This document shows positions 1 through 8,292 of a DNA stretch of 64,000 nt, in pieces (position 1 is the first letter of the stretch; every line of letters begins with the position of its first letter). The stretch covers positions 80,976 to 144,975 of the forward strand of contig NZ_JAEKIW010000005.1 of the NCBI RefSeq assembly GCF_016757965.1. The letters run 5' to 3'. The translations under genes were made by a program, and so were the position numbers. Source of the DNA: Archaeoglobus neptunius. GTDB taxonomy: Archaea > Halobacteriota > Archaeoglobi > Archaeoglobales > Archaeoglobaceae. A model generated the notes under the pieces. That model was not told the origin of the DNA and did no database searches. It saw only the letters and a list, made by a program, of their open reading frames with translations.

Positions 1-255
1 AGGTTTGTAAACTTCATCTATGTCCCGGTGCGGGACGTAGAAAATACCATTTTTGACGTACTTGCCCATCCCGATGGCCTCGTCGTGGGTAAGCTTTCTG
101 TACCTTCTCCCGTCCAGAATCCTGTCCCCGCTCTCATCCGGGACATACCTCAGAAAACATTTTACCTCAGGGTCATTTCTGTACCCGATAACTGAGAAAA
201 ACCAGTCACCCACCCTGAGAAAATCCCTCAGTCTTATCGGTTTACCTGCCCTCAT
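1..255 (-). CDS. Partial archaeal nucleotidyltransferase (Pol beta-like) protein, N-terminal part
   Basis: This is an open frame read from an ATG at 255 down to the window edge, 85 codons, so the C-terminal part is missing. It starts inside the end of the upstream zinc-ribbon gene (14-base overlap), which indicates translational coupling. The visible part has a pattern like RxRDFL..GDWFFSVIGY, then FLRYVPDESGDR, then DGRRYRKLTHDEA. This matches the N-terminal region I associate with archaeal proteins annotated as DNA polymerase beta-like nucleotidyltransferases. The catalytic GS..D.D motif would lie outside the window, so the enzymatic assignment is an inference. Confidence 0.6.
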   Translation of the reverse strand, partial: MRAGKPIRLRDFLRVGDWFFSVIGYRNDPEVKCFLRYVPDESGDRILDGRRYRKLTHDEAIGMGKYVKNGIFYVPHRDIDEVYKP

Positions 256-814
256 ACTTGGCGTAGACCCTCCTTATATCTCTTGCCCTCGCCCTGCTAC
301 CTTCTTTCCTCAAAACACCGCCGTTAATCAGCTTTATCCTGTGTATTCTGTATCTTCTACCATTCACCACCAGTGTCTCCCCGACTTCAAACTCCGCCTC
401 ACCATCCACCACCATCTTGAAGGGTGTGGTGACACTCCTCTTATGCAGACTCATTCTGAGTTCAACCTCTCCAACATCTCTCAACCACAGCGTTTCAATT
501 TTCTCCACATCGCTGCTTTCCACCCTCTGACCGTTTTTAAGTTCAATTGAGGTAATTTCTCCGATTTTGTGTCCCCTGTCAGTATCGACTATGTATTCCT
601 CTCCCTTTTCAATCCTGTCTCCCTTGCGAACCCTGACCGTCCCTCTTACGGATTCGGGGCCAGAACTGATTATGGCTCTAAGCTCGATTTCTTTTCTTGG
701 AGTGTATGTGGTGTAGCTTCCGCACTCCGTGCATCTGTAAAGGTTCCTTTCAGCTCTCACGAGTTCGTGGAGTGTTTCCTCCTTGCATGTGTCGCAGTAA
801 ATGTATTCCCTCAT
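242..814 (-). CDS. HVO_0476-type zinc-ribbon protein
   Basis: A 190-residue archaeal protein. The N-terminus carries a zinc ribbon: a CDTC pair at residues 7-10 and a CTEC pair near 28-31. The rest is a beta-rich, charged region (REIELRAIISSG..., VRKGDRIEKGEEYIV) resembling nucleic-acid-binding or translation-associated domains. The layout matches the archaeal HVO_0476 zinc-finger family, whose function is not established. It overlaps the next gene downstream on the same strand and lies 26 bases after Hjc, so the three probably form one transcript. Confidence 0.75.
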   Translation of the reverse strand: MREYIYCDTCKEETLHELVRAERNLYRCTECGSYTTYTPRKEIELRAIISSGPESVRGTVRVRKGDRIEKGEEYIVDTDRGHKIGEITSIELKNGQRVESSDVEKIETLWLRDVGEVELRMSLHKRSVTTPFKMVVDGEAEFEVGETLVVNGRRYRIHRIKLINGGVLRKEGSRARARDIRRVYAKYEGR

Positions 815-840
815 CCTCCCACCCTACATCGCCAGTGAAG

Positions 841-1251
841 TTAAACTTTCTCACCAAGTCTCTTCTGAATTGTCCTTTCAGCAACTTCTTCGATGTCGAG
901 TCCGTGATGGTAAAGCTCCTCATCAACCTTGAAGCTTTTTTCCGTCTTTTCAAGCATCTGGATTGTGAAAAACTTCCACTTCTTTCTTGGGAGCTTTAGA
1001 GCTATATAGGGTTTTGCACCAAAACTCTCTGAAAACATCTCGAGCTGCCTGATCTCGTCTTCGGAGAGGTACAGGGGCAGGTTGGACCTCATTTTAACTT
1101 CTATTGCCAGAAAGAGCTTTCCGTTTCCCGCCACGATGTCAGGGCATGGAAAGGGAGACACTCCGCTTCCTGCGACTCTTATGGCTGCAAATCCTTCCTT
1201 CCACAACTGTGCGATCAGATCCCTCTCAAACCTCGTTCCCTTATTTTTCAT
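841..1251 (-). CDS. hjc: Holliday junction resolvase Hjc
   Basis: This 136-residue protein resolves four-way DNA junctions in archaeal recombination and fork repair. It begins MKNKGTRFERDLIAQL, the Hjc signature helix with the metal-binding Glu. It continues with a Ser/Asp region (AGSGVSPFPCPDIVA) and an EVKMR segment, which together give the PD-(D/E)xK nuclease core E...D...ExK. Its length is typical of Hjc. It is divergent from the DsrE-like gene at 1290, with a 38-base AT-rich gap. A zinc-ribbon gene follows 26 bases downstream. Confidence 0.9.
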   Translation of the reverse strand: MKNKGTRFERDLIAQLWKEGFAAIRVAGSGVSPFPCPDIVAGNGKLFLAIEVKMRSNLPLYLSEDEIRQLEMFSESFGAKPYIALKLPRKKWKFFTIQMLEKTEKSFKVDEELYHHGLDIEEVAERTIQKRLGEKV

Positions 1252-1289
1252 TTAACAAAAAATTTTTAAATTATTTATTAACTTTACGT

Positions 1290-1619
1290 ATGGCGAAGCT
1301 GCTCGTTATAATTGCAAGCGGGAAGGAAGCGAAAGAGAAGGCCGTTGCCGGACTGCTTTTCGCTGCAAACACAATCAAATTCAACTGGGCCGAGAGTGTT
1401 GAGATCATTTTCTTTGGACCTTCTGAAGACATGCTTGCAGAGGATGAGGAGTTCAGGAACCTGGTTGTAAATAGTCTGGGAGAATACAAGCCCCTTGCCT
1501 GCAAGTTCATCGCCGACGCAAAAGGGTATTCGGATAAACTCGATTTCGCACGGCTTGAGTACATTGGTGATCTCGTAAACAAGCTGATTGACGAAGGATA
1601 CGTCCCAATGGTCTTCTGA
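1290..1619 (+). CDS. DsrE-family protein
   Basis: A 109-residue single-domain DsrE/DsrF-like fold: a first strand MAKLLVIIASGKEAKEKA, a helix, then VEIIFFGPSEDML and a C-terminal strand. Members of this family act in sulfur relay or bind small molecules; the role here is unknown. The ATG at 1290 is preferred over the upstream in-frame codons because the homologous sequence begins there. An AT-rich element (TTTTTAAATTA, about 1263-1273) sits some 20 bases upstream, which suggests leaderless transcription. It ends 3 bases before the convergent end of leuC. Confidence 0.7.
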   Translation: MAKLLVIIASGKEAKEKAVAGLLFAANTIKFNWAESVEIIFFGPSEDMLAEDEEFRNLVVNSLGEYKPLACKFIADAKGYSDKLDFARLEYIGDLVNKLIDEGYVPMVF

Positions 1620-1622
1620 CCT

Positions 1623-2879
1623 TTATTTTATTTCTCTGGGGTCAGTTATTTCTCCGTAAATTGCCGTTGCTGCAGCAACTGCAGGATTTACGAGGTAGAT
1701 TTTGCCTTCAGGGCTCCCCTGTCTTCCTATGAAATTCCTGTTGGATGTGGATACGCTCACCTCCCCACCTGCAATGAGTCCAAAGCTACCTCCCATACAC
1801 GGTCCACAACATGGAGCTTCAACCAGAGCACCGGCCTCCACGAATACATCCAGAAGCCCGTCTTTCAGGGCTCTGATGTATTCCCTTTTGCTTGCCGGTA
1901 TGACGATCAGTCTTACGTTTTTTGCAACCTCTTCACCCTTCAGCAATTCTGCAGCGATCTTCAGGTCCTCATACCTGCCGTTTGTGCAGGAGCCGATGAA
2001 AACCTGGTCGACCTTTGTTCCCTTCACTTCTGAAATGTCAGCAACATTGTCCACCCTGTGCGGCACAGCTATCTGTGGCTCCATGCCTGTAACGTCCAGT
2101 TCGATACTGTGAAATTCGGCATCCTCATCACTTGTCAGAAGTTCCCCATCAAATTCTCTTCCCATTGATTTGATGTAGTTCAGAGTGACGTCGTCGGGCT
2201 CCACGATTCCCGCCTTGCCTCCCATCTCTATGGCCATATTGCACATGGTCAGCCTGTCCGCCATGCCAAGCTTCTCAACAACCTCACCGGAGTATATGCA
2301 GGCTTTGTAATTTGCCCCATCTGCTCCAACCATTCCGATTAACTTCAGAACGACATCCTTGCCATAAACGAATTTATCAAGCTTTCCGCTTATGTTGAAT
2401 CTGATGGATTCAGGAACCTTAAACCAGAGCTTACCAAGAGCAAGCACGCATCCCATGTCAGTAGAGCCGATCCCAGTCGCAAATGCTCCCAGTGCACCGT
2501 ACATGCACGTGTGGCTATCTGCCCCAACAACAAGCATTCCGGGTTCAACGTGGTTTTCCACCATAATCTGGTGGGCGATGCCACCCCTGACATCATAGTT
2601 GAGTATACCCTGCTCTTCTGCAAATTTTCTCAACATCCTGTGGTTTTCGGCTGCCTGAACACTGTCAGCGGGTACCTGATGGTCAAAGGCCATTATCACC
2701 CTGCCAGAATCCCAAACCCTTGCCCCATCACCAGAAATTTCTTTGAATGCCTTAATTGCAAGAGGAGCTGTAATATCGTGAATCATTGCGAGGTCGATAT
2801 TGGCAAATACGAAATCCCCTGCTCTCACATCTTTTCCACTTGCCCTCGAGAATATCTTCTCAACCAGAGTCTGAGCCAT
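1623..2879 (-). CDS. leuC: 3-isopropylmalate dehydratase large subunit (LeuC/HacA type)
   Basis: This 418-residue aconitase-family large subunit isomerises isopropylmalate (and in archaea often methylmalate or homocitrate) in branched-chain amino-acid synthesis. It has AFDHQVP, the [13 protein letters not shown] loop, and the [4Fe-4S] cysteines in IGSCTNGR and PCCGPCMGG. The length, without a swivel domain, is typical of the archaeal two-subunit enzymes. Its probable small subunit lies apart, at 5707-6204, with the lut genes and a tRNA between. Paralogous specificity (LeuC versus HacA/AksD) cannot be settled from sequence alone. Confidence 0.9.
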   Translation of the reverse strand: MAQTLVEKIFSRASGKDVRAGDFVFANIDLAMIHDITAPLAIKAFKEISGDGARVWDSGRVIMAFDHQVPADSVQAAENHRMLRKFAEEQGILNYDVRGGIAHQIMVENHVEPGMLVVGADSHTCMYGALGAFATGIGSTDMGCVLALGKLWFKVPESIRFNISGKLDKFVYGKDVVLKLIGMVGADGANYKACIYSGEVVEKLGMADRLTMCNMAIEMGGKAGIVEPDDVTLNYIKSMGREFDGELLTSDEDAEFHSIELDVTGMEPQIAVPHRVDNVADISEVKGTKVDQVFIGSCTNGRYEDLKIAAELLKGEEVAKNVRLIVIPASKREYIRALKDGLLDVFVEAGALVEAPCCGPCMGGSFGLIAGGEVSVSTSNRNFIGRQGSPEGKIYLVNPAVAAATAIYGEITDPREIK

Positions 2880-2958
2880 GCTGAAAGGCAGGTGGGTTGG
2901 GTTAAAAATATTGCTGCCTCGTCAAATATAGGCCGACCCATTTGATTGCAGCGTAATG

Positions 2959-2970
2959 CTTTTAAGCAAA
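2959..2970 (+). promoter_or_regulatory. Putative TATA box of tRNA-Tyr
   Basis: An AT-rich stretch, CTTTTAAGC, lies about 22-32 bases before the tRNA 5' end. This is the normal distance for an archaeal TATA element in front of a tRNA gene. No other A/T-rich candidate stands closer. Confidence 0.4.
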
Positions 2971-2990
2971 TTGGCTTAGTAGGAATTGTA

Positions 2991-3087
2991 CCCGCCTTAG
3001 CTCAGAGGTAGAGCGTGGGACTGTAGTTTGCCACTCCGCTGGCAAGCGGAGATCCCATGGTCCCCGGTTCAAATCCGGGAGGCGGGA
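2991..3087 (+). tRNA. tRNA-Tyr (GTA) with intron
   Basis: The acceptor stem CCCGCCT/AGGCGGG with discriminator A, the D arm TAGCTCAGAGGTAGAGC, the T arm CCCGG-TTCAAAT-CCGGG and the anticodon stem TGGGA/TCCCA all close. The anticodon loop reads CTGTAG then, after the intron, A. This gives GTA (Tyr). The interruption after position 37 is 25 bases, about 3027-3051. The predicted bulge-helix-bulge has CTGT facing GCGG and three-base bulges AG^T and AG^A. The intron folds on TTGCCA/TGGCAA. The mature length is 72 nt without the CCA tail. Confidence 0.93.
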
Positions 3088-3262
3088 CTCCTACACCCAC
3101 TTTGGGTCCTGTTTCCTAATTTCCATATTTTTTGTCGTTGGAATCTCAGCACCATGCTGGTTTTGAGGCGTTCTTCAGACTGACAAGGCAAAAATCACTG
3201 GGCGGGATAAGACGTATCCATGGCCTGTAGCAATCCTGATTTAGAAATCCACGCATGATCCG
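3088..3262. other. Intergenic region between tRNA-Tyr and the lut operon
   Basis: These 175 bases contain no convincing gene on either strand. The first part has a T-rich run (ATTTTTTGTC near 3127-3136) that could end tRNA transcription. I see no tRNA, box C/D or repeat structure in the rest. Confidence 0.4.
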
Positions 3263-4369
3263 TTATATTTCAGCTCTATATCTGCTCAGAATCAGCCCCC
3301 TCATCTCCCTTATCATTCGTGGCATGTCAATTTTCATCGGACAGACTTCCCTGCACTTTCCGCAGAGGGTGGATAGGAAGCAGTTTTCTGTTATACCTTC
3401 AGTTATCGCACTCCATATAATACCCATCGGACCACCGTAAACATCACCTCCCCAGATGTTGCCTGCGAGCTGGAAAACGGGGCACTCAAGCTGGCATCTT
3501 CCACATCTGATACACAGGAGCTGTTCTTTAAACCGGGTGCTTTTCCTTCCATTGTCGAGGAATATCACGTGCATTTCCTGATCTTTGACCTTCTTGTTGA
3601 CATTGAGGTATGCCGGGGGAAAGGTACCGAAAAATGCCGCCTGAACGAATACGGACTTTAGGCAAAGTTCGTCCGAGGGCAGAATTTTCTCTATGCCAGT
3701 GAATACGAGATATGTCTTCGTGAGGGATGTGGACAACCGTATATTCCCCTCGTTTTCTATCAGAAATATTCTTCCGGTTTTTGCTGAGAGGGCATTGCAG
3801 CCAGACATTCCGACATCAGCTTTCAAAAACTTTTCTCTCATGAACTTTCTTACATTCTCTGTCATCTCCTTGGCATTTTTCCCCTCAATCCCTATTTTCC
3901 TGAGAATGAGCCTAACATCATCCTCAGAGTAGTGCAGAGCAGGAATGATCATATGCATGGGCCTATCATTTGCGAGCTGAACTATCAGCTCTCCCAGGTC
4001 TGTTTCCCACACTTCGTTGCCAAGCTTTTCGAGATATTCTCGCAGATGGATTTCCTCGGAAACCATAGACTTCGCCTTTACAACCACCTTTTCTTTTCCC
4101 ACAATCCTGCCAGCAATCTTCCTCGCTTCTCTAGCATCATTTGCGTAATAGACCCACGCTCCCTGCGATTCCAGCACCGATATGGCTTTATCAATCCAGA
4201 AATCGTAGTTTTCAGCCACTTCAAGCTTCGCTCTCCTGACATCCTCGGCGAAGTTCAGTAAATATGGGTGGTTCTGGATGTTCTTCTTGACAGCACCGCT
4301 CAGGTTCCCAAGGGACCTCAATATTCCATCTCTGATTGACCTTTTTTGAAGGGCGTCGTAGATGTTCAT
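3263..4369 (-). CDS. LutB-like iron-sulfur protein (LUD domain plus 4Fe-4S)
   Basis: A 368-residue protein with an N-terminal LUD domain (AWVYYANDAREA..., DVGMSGCNALSAKTG, IENEGNIRLSTSLTK) and a C-terminal dicluster ferredoxin module, CIRCGRCQLECP and CGKCREVCP. This is the LutB/LldF architecture, the iron-sulfur subunit of the LutABC L-lactate oxidation complex. It is shorter than the roughly 470-residue bacterial LutB. It is last in a tightly coupled operon; its start overlaps the stop of the LutC-like gene as ATGA. No flavin-dependent lactate dehydrogenase gene is adjacent, so the physiological donor is open. Confidence 0.82.
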   Translation of the reverse strand: MNIYDALQKRSIRDGILRSLGNLSGAVKKNIQNHPYLLNFAEDVRRAKLEVAENYDFWIDKAISVLESQGAWVYYANDAREARKIAGRIVGKEKVVVKAKSMVSEEIHLREYLEKLGNEVWETDLGELIVQLANDRPMHMIIPALHYSEDDVRLILRKIGIEGKNAKEMTENVRKFMREKFLKADVGMSGCNALSAKTGRIFLIENEGNIRLSTSLTKTYLVFTGIEKILPSDELCLKSVFVQAAFFGTFPPAYLNVNKKVKDQEMHVIFLDNGRKSTRFKEQLLCIRCGRCQLECPVFQLAGNIWGGDVYGGPMGIIWSAITEGITENCFLSTLCGKCREVCPMKIDMPRMIREMRGLILSRYRAEI

Positions 4370-4737
4370 TTCCTAACCTCCACTATCACAGTAAACTTTT
4401 GCGGCCCGTGGACACCGGAGACTGTCTTCCCTTCAATGTCAGCAGTCTTTGAAGCGCTGCTTGAGGCAAAAACGACATCAGATTTGCTGACAGCATGCCT
4501 GTAAGCAGAAACAATACCGTTCTTCACGTCCTCCTCCTTCAGTACCACAACGTGGTGCTCTGCTAGGCCAGCCTTTATCCTTTCCTCGAAACCCCCAAAG
4601 AAGATTACTCCCGTCTTCTCATCTGCACTCAGCGCTATGCTGATATGGGCACCCTCAAACTTTCCGATCACCTCTCCCGCCTCTGCAGTAACCACCACTT
4701 CAACTCCATTTCTCTTCAGCGATTCGATGATCTTCAT
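4366..4737 (-). CDS. LutC-like LUD-domain protein
   Basis: A small 123-residue LUD (lactate utilisation, formerly DUF162) protein. The diagnostic C-terminal segment is ADIEGKTVSGVHGPQKFTVIV, in which the xHGP motif is conserved in LutC proteins. The upstream VFASSSASKTADIEG matches the same fold. It is much shorter than bacterial LutC (about 240 residues), mainly at the N-terminus. It overlaps both neighbours by four bases, so it belongs to a coupled lutACB transcript. Confidence 0.75.
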   Translation of the reverse strand: MKIIESLKRNGVEVVVTAEAGEVIGKFEGAHISIALSADEKTGVIFFGGFEERIKAGLAEHHVVVLKEEDVKNGIVSAYRHAVSKSDVVFASSSASKTADIEGKTVSGVHGPQKFTVIVEVRK

Positions 4738-5624
4738 TTCACCACCATTGAAAAATCAACAGCATTCCCGCCACACCTTCTCAGATTGGCAAGACATATT
4801 GGACATAATGTAATTATTTTCGAATTTCCAAGCTTCTCAACTCTTAATCTCGCAATTTCTTTAGAAATTTTTGGAGATAGTGATTCAATTGGACCTCCAC
4901 AGCAGTTCGTCATATTTTTTGAGCAACTTGTCTCCCGGTAATCAACACCAGCGGCGTTTAGAATATTTCTCACATTGTCAGACAGCTCGAGATATCTGCC
5001 GTAATAGCAGGGGTCGTGAATTACATACTCTCCGCTCTCGCCCTCAACGTCTTTCAGCAGTTCAATGTAACTTTTGACCTCAAACTCCACTCCCGTGTAT
5101 CTTGGATACAGGATCTTTAGCGTGTAGGTTGTATGGGGGTCTGGAGTAACGATCCTTTCGATTCCCGCTGATTTGAGGTTTTTGCAAACGAATTTTGCAT
5201 GATCCTCAAACACCCTGTCACAACCGAGGTCGTAGAGCAGGGCTCCGCTGTAAAAGTCAAGATACGGGGAGTAGAAAACATCCACACCCGACTTCATAAG
5301 GAGAGAATGGATGTTTTGGAGAATGGTTTTGGCCTCTCTTTTTGCTTTTCTTGGCGTAATCAGATTCAGGAGCGGTGAACATTTTGAGAAAAACAGAGGC
5401 TTCTGAAATTTTGAGTTTTCGATCATTTCTAAAAATCTCACGGAAGCTTCTATATATGGTGTGAGCTGATAGAGCATCCCAGTAAACAGAAACCACTCGC
5501 CTTTTTTCCTGATTTCGCACTCTTTCCACCAGGTGTTAATCTTCTCCTTCCCGATTCCTAGGGGGTCCCCTGTTTTCCTTAAGTTTTTTGAAAGAGTCCC
5601 GGCCATGTATTCCGGTCTGATCAT
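4734..5624 (-). CDS. LutA-like CCG-domain iron-sulfur protein
   Basis: A 296-residue protein with cysteine-rich CCG domains of the HdrB/GlpC/LutA type. The C-terminal domain is clear: HDPCYYGRYLEL, then SKNMTNCCGGPIES, then TLCPICLANLRR. This order ligates the unusual iron-sulfur cluster of HdrB-like proteins. The N-terminal CCG half (FYSPYLDFYSGALLYDLGC) is degenerate. It is first in the lutACB-like operon and is coupled by an ATGA overlap to the LutC-like gene. A role in lactate or another 2-hydroxyacid oxidation is inferred. Confidence 0.75.
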   Translation of the reverse strand: MIRPEYMAGTLSKNLRKTGDPLGIGKEKINTWWKECEIRKKGEWFLFTGMLYQLTPYIEASVRFLEMIENSKFQKPLFFSKCSPLLNLITPRKAKREAKTILQNIHSLLMKSGVDVFYSPYLDFYSGALLYDLGCDRVFEDHAKFVCKNLKSAGIERIVTPDPHTTYTLKILYPRYTGVEFEVKSYIELLKDVEGESGEYVIHDPCYYGRYLELSDNVRNILNAAGVDYRETSCSKNMTNCCGGPIESLSPKISKEIARLRVEKLGNSKIITLCPICLANLRRCGGNAVDFSMVVK

Positions 5625-5706
5625 TTATCCACTTCCAACATCATTTAACATATACTTTTTGAATGCGATAGTACATGTTGAAGAAACTTTAAAGCAGAAA
5701 AAATAA

Positions 5707-6204
5707 TTAAATTTTTATATCACCATATTTTTTAACATAGGCAACGAGACCCCCCTCGTTCAGGATTTTCAGCATGACCTCTGGCAGAGGTTTGGCCCTG
5801 ATCTCAAGTTTCTTGGTCAGGTCTGTTATCCTTCCCTCACTCAGATCGACTTCGAGCTCATCTCCGCTGTCAATTCCACTCGTATCTGCAATAAGCAGTG
5901 GAAGACCGATGTTTATTGCATTTCTGTAGAATATTCTCGCAAAGGATTTGGCTATAACAGCAGAAACCCCTGCAATTTTTAGAGCCAGCGGTGCGTGTTC
6001 CCTGCTGCTCCCCATTCCGAAGTTCTCGCCAGCAACTATGAAGTCACCCGGTTTGAACTTATTTGCAAAATCTGGATCGGCATCCTCCATTATGTGCTTT
6101 GCCAGTTCGGGCATGTTACTTCTCAGGTGATAGTATCTTCCCGGTGTGATGTGATCGGTGGAAATATCGTCTCCGAACTTCCAGCATCTTCCCCTTACCT
6201 TCAT
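5707..6204 (-). CDS. leuD: 3-isopropylmalate dehydratase small subunit (LeuD)
   Basis: A 165-residue swivel-domain partner of the LeuC-type large subunit. It has [15 protein letters not shown] near the start, the active-site loop [14 protein letters not shown] and [18 protein letters not shown]. The ATG at 6204 is chosen over an in-frame ATG eight codons upstream because a ribosome site (GGGTGGTT) precedes it and homology starts with [11 protein letters not shown]. It begins one base after the end of the universal stress gene, so the two share a transcript. leuC lies 2.8 kb away on the same strand. Confidence 0.88.
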   Translation of the reverse strand: MKVRGRCWKFGDDISTDHITPGRYYHLRSNMPELAKHIMEDADPDFANKFKPGDFIVAGENFGMGSSREHAPLALKIAGVSAVIAKSFARIFYRNAINIGLPLLIADTSGIDSGDELEVDLSEGRITDLTKKLEIRAKPLPEVMLKILNEGGLVAYVKKYGDIKI

Positions 6205-6205
6205 C

Positions 6206-7027
6206 TTAACCACCCTCTTTGACAACAAAGACGGGAACCGGTGAGTGTCTTATAACTGTATCTGAAGTGCTTCCGAGAAGCAGGGATTGCAGCACACCTC
6301 TACCTCTGGATCCCATGAAAACTGTTGTTATCCCAACCTTTTTGATCATGGCCAGTATTACCTTGTGTGGAACTCCCGCCTCGACATATACGTTTGCATT
6401 GTACCCCTTAACGACCTCCTCAATTCTTTTCATATCCTCTGCTCTGTCTTCAGGTTCTGAAACATGCAAAACGTGCAGCTCTCCTCCTGTTTTGCTGACT
6501 ACCATTTTGGCGTAGTCAAGAGCCCTTTCTGAACTTTTTGAAAAATCGTATGCAACGAGCACCTTGCTGAAGAGCTTTCTAGCTATCGGGCAGTCATCGT
6601 GAAATTTGAAAATGTAAACGGGCTTCTTAGACTCTCTCACAACACCTTCCGAAACACTACCGAGCAGTATTTTTTTGAACGTGCTCGTTCCCCTTGAGTT
6701 CAGGACTATAAAGTCATATTCCTTCGAGTTGTTCAGGATTTCGGCCACAGGATCACCGATCGGAAAAGGCTCAATAATTTTTGTTTTTATCCCGGCATTT
6801 TCGATTTTTTCAGCAATAGCTCTGGTTTTTTCCTCTCCTTTTTTTGTTTCCTCTTCAATGTAGTGGTCAATATCTATACCCCCGCTGACATCGCTGAGCT
6901 TTGTGGTGTTCACCACAAATAGTATTCCTATTTCTTTGACCCCAATTTCTTTAAAGTCATCGATATGGTTCAGAATTCTGAGGCAGCTTTCGGAAAGGTC
7001 TGTTGGGTACAACATTTTTTCGAGCAT
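6206..7027 (-). CDS. Tandem universal stress protein
   Basis: 273 residues with two UspA domains. Each ends in the ATP-binding pattern: NSRGTSTFKKILLGSVSEGVV in the first half and GSRGRGVLQSLLLGSTSD with HSPVPVFVV in the second. The first domain has SRGT instead of the full G-x2-G-x9-G-S/T, so ATP binding may be confined to the second. The gene is immediately upstream of leuD and divergent from dacZ across 53 bases. Some Usp proteins bind cyclic di-AMP in other organisms; here that is only suggested by adjacency. Confidence 0.88.
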   Translation of the reverse strand: MLEKMLYPTDLSESCLRILNHIDDFKEIGVKEIGILFVVNTTKLSDVSGGIDIDHYIEEETKKGEEKTRAIAEKIENAGIKTKIIEPFPIGDPVAEILNNSKEYDFIVLNSRGTSTFKKILLGSVSEGVVRESKKPVYIFKFHDDCPIARKLFSKVLVAYDFSKSSERALDYAKMVVSKTGGELHVLHVSEPEDRAEDMKRIEEVVKGYNANVYVEAGVPHKVILAMIKKVGITTVFMGSRGRGVLQSLLLGSTSDTVIRHSPVPVFVVKEGG

Positions 7028-7080
7028 GTAAATTTTGTGGGCGTTAAGTTTAAAACTGTTTCATACATTTTTAGTGTGTC

Positions 7081-7917
7081 ATGTTAACCACATTAATGAG
7101 AAGTGCTGAGATTATAGCACGGGAAAACGGAATTGAAACGATAGCCGTAGTCAGTAAGGCAGATTTTGATGGTTATATTCACGGTCTGGAAGTCATTCAG
7201 GCGCCCAAAAAGTTTGCGACCCTTCTAGACAGCATGATTCATTACTTTGAGGAAAGCACCGAGAAGATAATCGCTGAAAAGTTTTCGCAGATATACCGGA
7301 CGAAGGAGTACATATCGTCCTATATGTATCTCAAGGGATTTGAGATTGACAGGGCGGTTGTTGTCATCGACACTGAAATGCTGAAAGGGATCACAATTTT
7401 CGAGTCGGAAAAGAGTGCTTTTTTAAAAGCAGTGGAGGAATGTGTTGAAAGGATTGATCCCGAGGCCCTTCGGGCGGTGCTTACCGTTGCCATCAATATT
7501 GCCCATAAGGGGAGAGAAGGGAGGAAGATAGGGACAGCGTTCGTTATCGGGGATGTGGAGGAGGTTATGAGCAGATCCAGCCAGCTTATTATAAACCCGT
7601 ACGAAGGGCACAGGGAAGCTGACAGAGATATCAAAAACCCTGAAAACTGGGAGAGTGTGATGGAGTTTGCTCAGATAGACGGTGTTTTTGTGTTGGATGA
7701 AAAGGGCATCATAATCTCGTGTGGCCGCTATATCGAGGCTTCAGCCAGAGATCTGGTTGCGAAGATCAGGCGCGGGCTTGGCGGTAGACATATAGCCTGT
7801 GCATCGATCACAAAAGAGACTGAAGCCATTGCGGTTGTTGTTTCGGAGACCGGAGGAGACATCACCGTTTACAAGGATGGCGTGGAGGTAATACACATAC
7901 CGTCGCTGCTTTTCTGA
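7081..7917 (+). CDS. dacZ: Diadenylate cyclase DacZ
   Basis: A 278-residue archaeal cyclic di-AMP synthase that condenses two ATP. The C-terminal DAC domain shows GREGRKIGTAFVIGD (144-158), the DGA-type motif as DGVFVLDE (200-207), GGRHIACASIT (234-244, the RHR-type motif) and VSETGGDITVY (254-264). The N-terminal half, about 130 residues, is the archaeal DacZ extension. The DGA alanine is Val here, and RHR is RHI, a form I associate with archaeal DacZ. A GTTTAAAAC element at 7048-7056 lies about 30 bases before the ATG, consistent with a leaderless or nearly leaderless mRNA. Confidence 0.88.
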   Translation: MLTTLMRSAEIIARENGIETIAVVSKADFDGYIHGLEVIQAPKKFATLLDSMIHYFEESTEKIIAEKFSQIYRTKEYISSYMYLKGFEIDRAVVVIDTEMLKGITIFESEKSAFLKAVEECVERIDPEALRAVLTVAINIAHKGREGRKIGTAFVIGDVEEVMSRSSQLIINPYEGHREADRDIKNPENWESVMEFAQIDGVFVLDEKGIIISCGRYIEASARDLVAKIRRGLGGRHIACASITKETEAIAVVVSETGGDITVYKDGVEVIHIPSLLF

Positions 7918-7950
7918 AAAATTTTTAAGGTGCTGCGGGTGCATAAAAGC

Positions 7951-8292
7951 ATGAAGGATGTTTTTATAGTTGGATGCGGGAGTTACATGGACACCACGTA
8001 TGGCTGCCCTGGCGAATGGAGGTGCTTGAAAGCGGCAGCACTGGGTGAAGGAAAGTTTGAAGAGCCGGTCAGGGTTGTCGGGTTTGTGAGATGCGAGTGT
8101 CCGGGAAACACGCTGATACCCAACATTGGGATGACGATGAAACTATCCGGGATAACTCCTGAAGAGATATACATGAGTTCCTGCATGCTGCGTGATCCGG
8201 GATGCCCTTACAGAAGTGCTGAGGAATGGGCAAAAATAATTGAGGAGAACACAGGAATCCCTGTAAGGATGGGAACTCACCAGTACAAGTAG
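7951..8292 (+). CDS. CGGC-domain protein
   Basis: A 113-residue protein of the CGGC (putative metal-binding) family. It has many cysteines: VGCGSYMDTTYGCPGEWRC, VRCECPGNT, SSCMLRDPGCPYRS. The spacing matches the family's proposed metal-binding sites. ATG 7951 is used; an in-frame upstream start would reach into the promoter-like TTTTTAAGG. It lies 33 bases after dacZ and one base before the convergent end of metG. Its function is unknown; iron or zinc binding is inferred. Confidence 0.7.
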   Translation: MKDVFIVGCGSYMDTTYGCPGEWRCLKAAALGEGKFEEPVRVVGFVRCECPGNTLIPNIGMTMKLSGITPEEIYMSSCMLRDPGCPYRSAEEWAKIIEENTGIPVRMGTHQYK

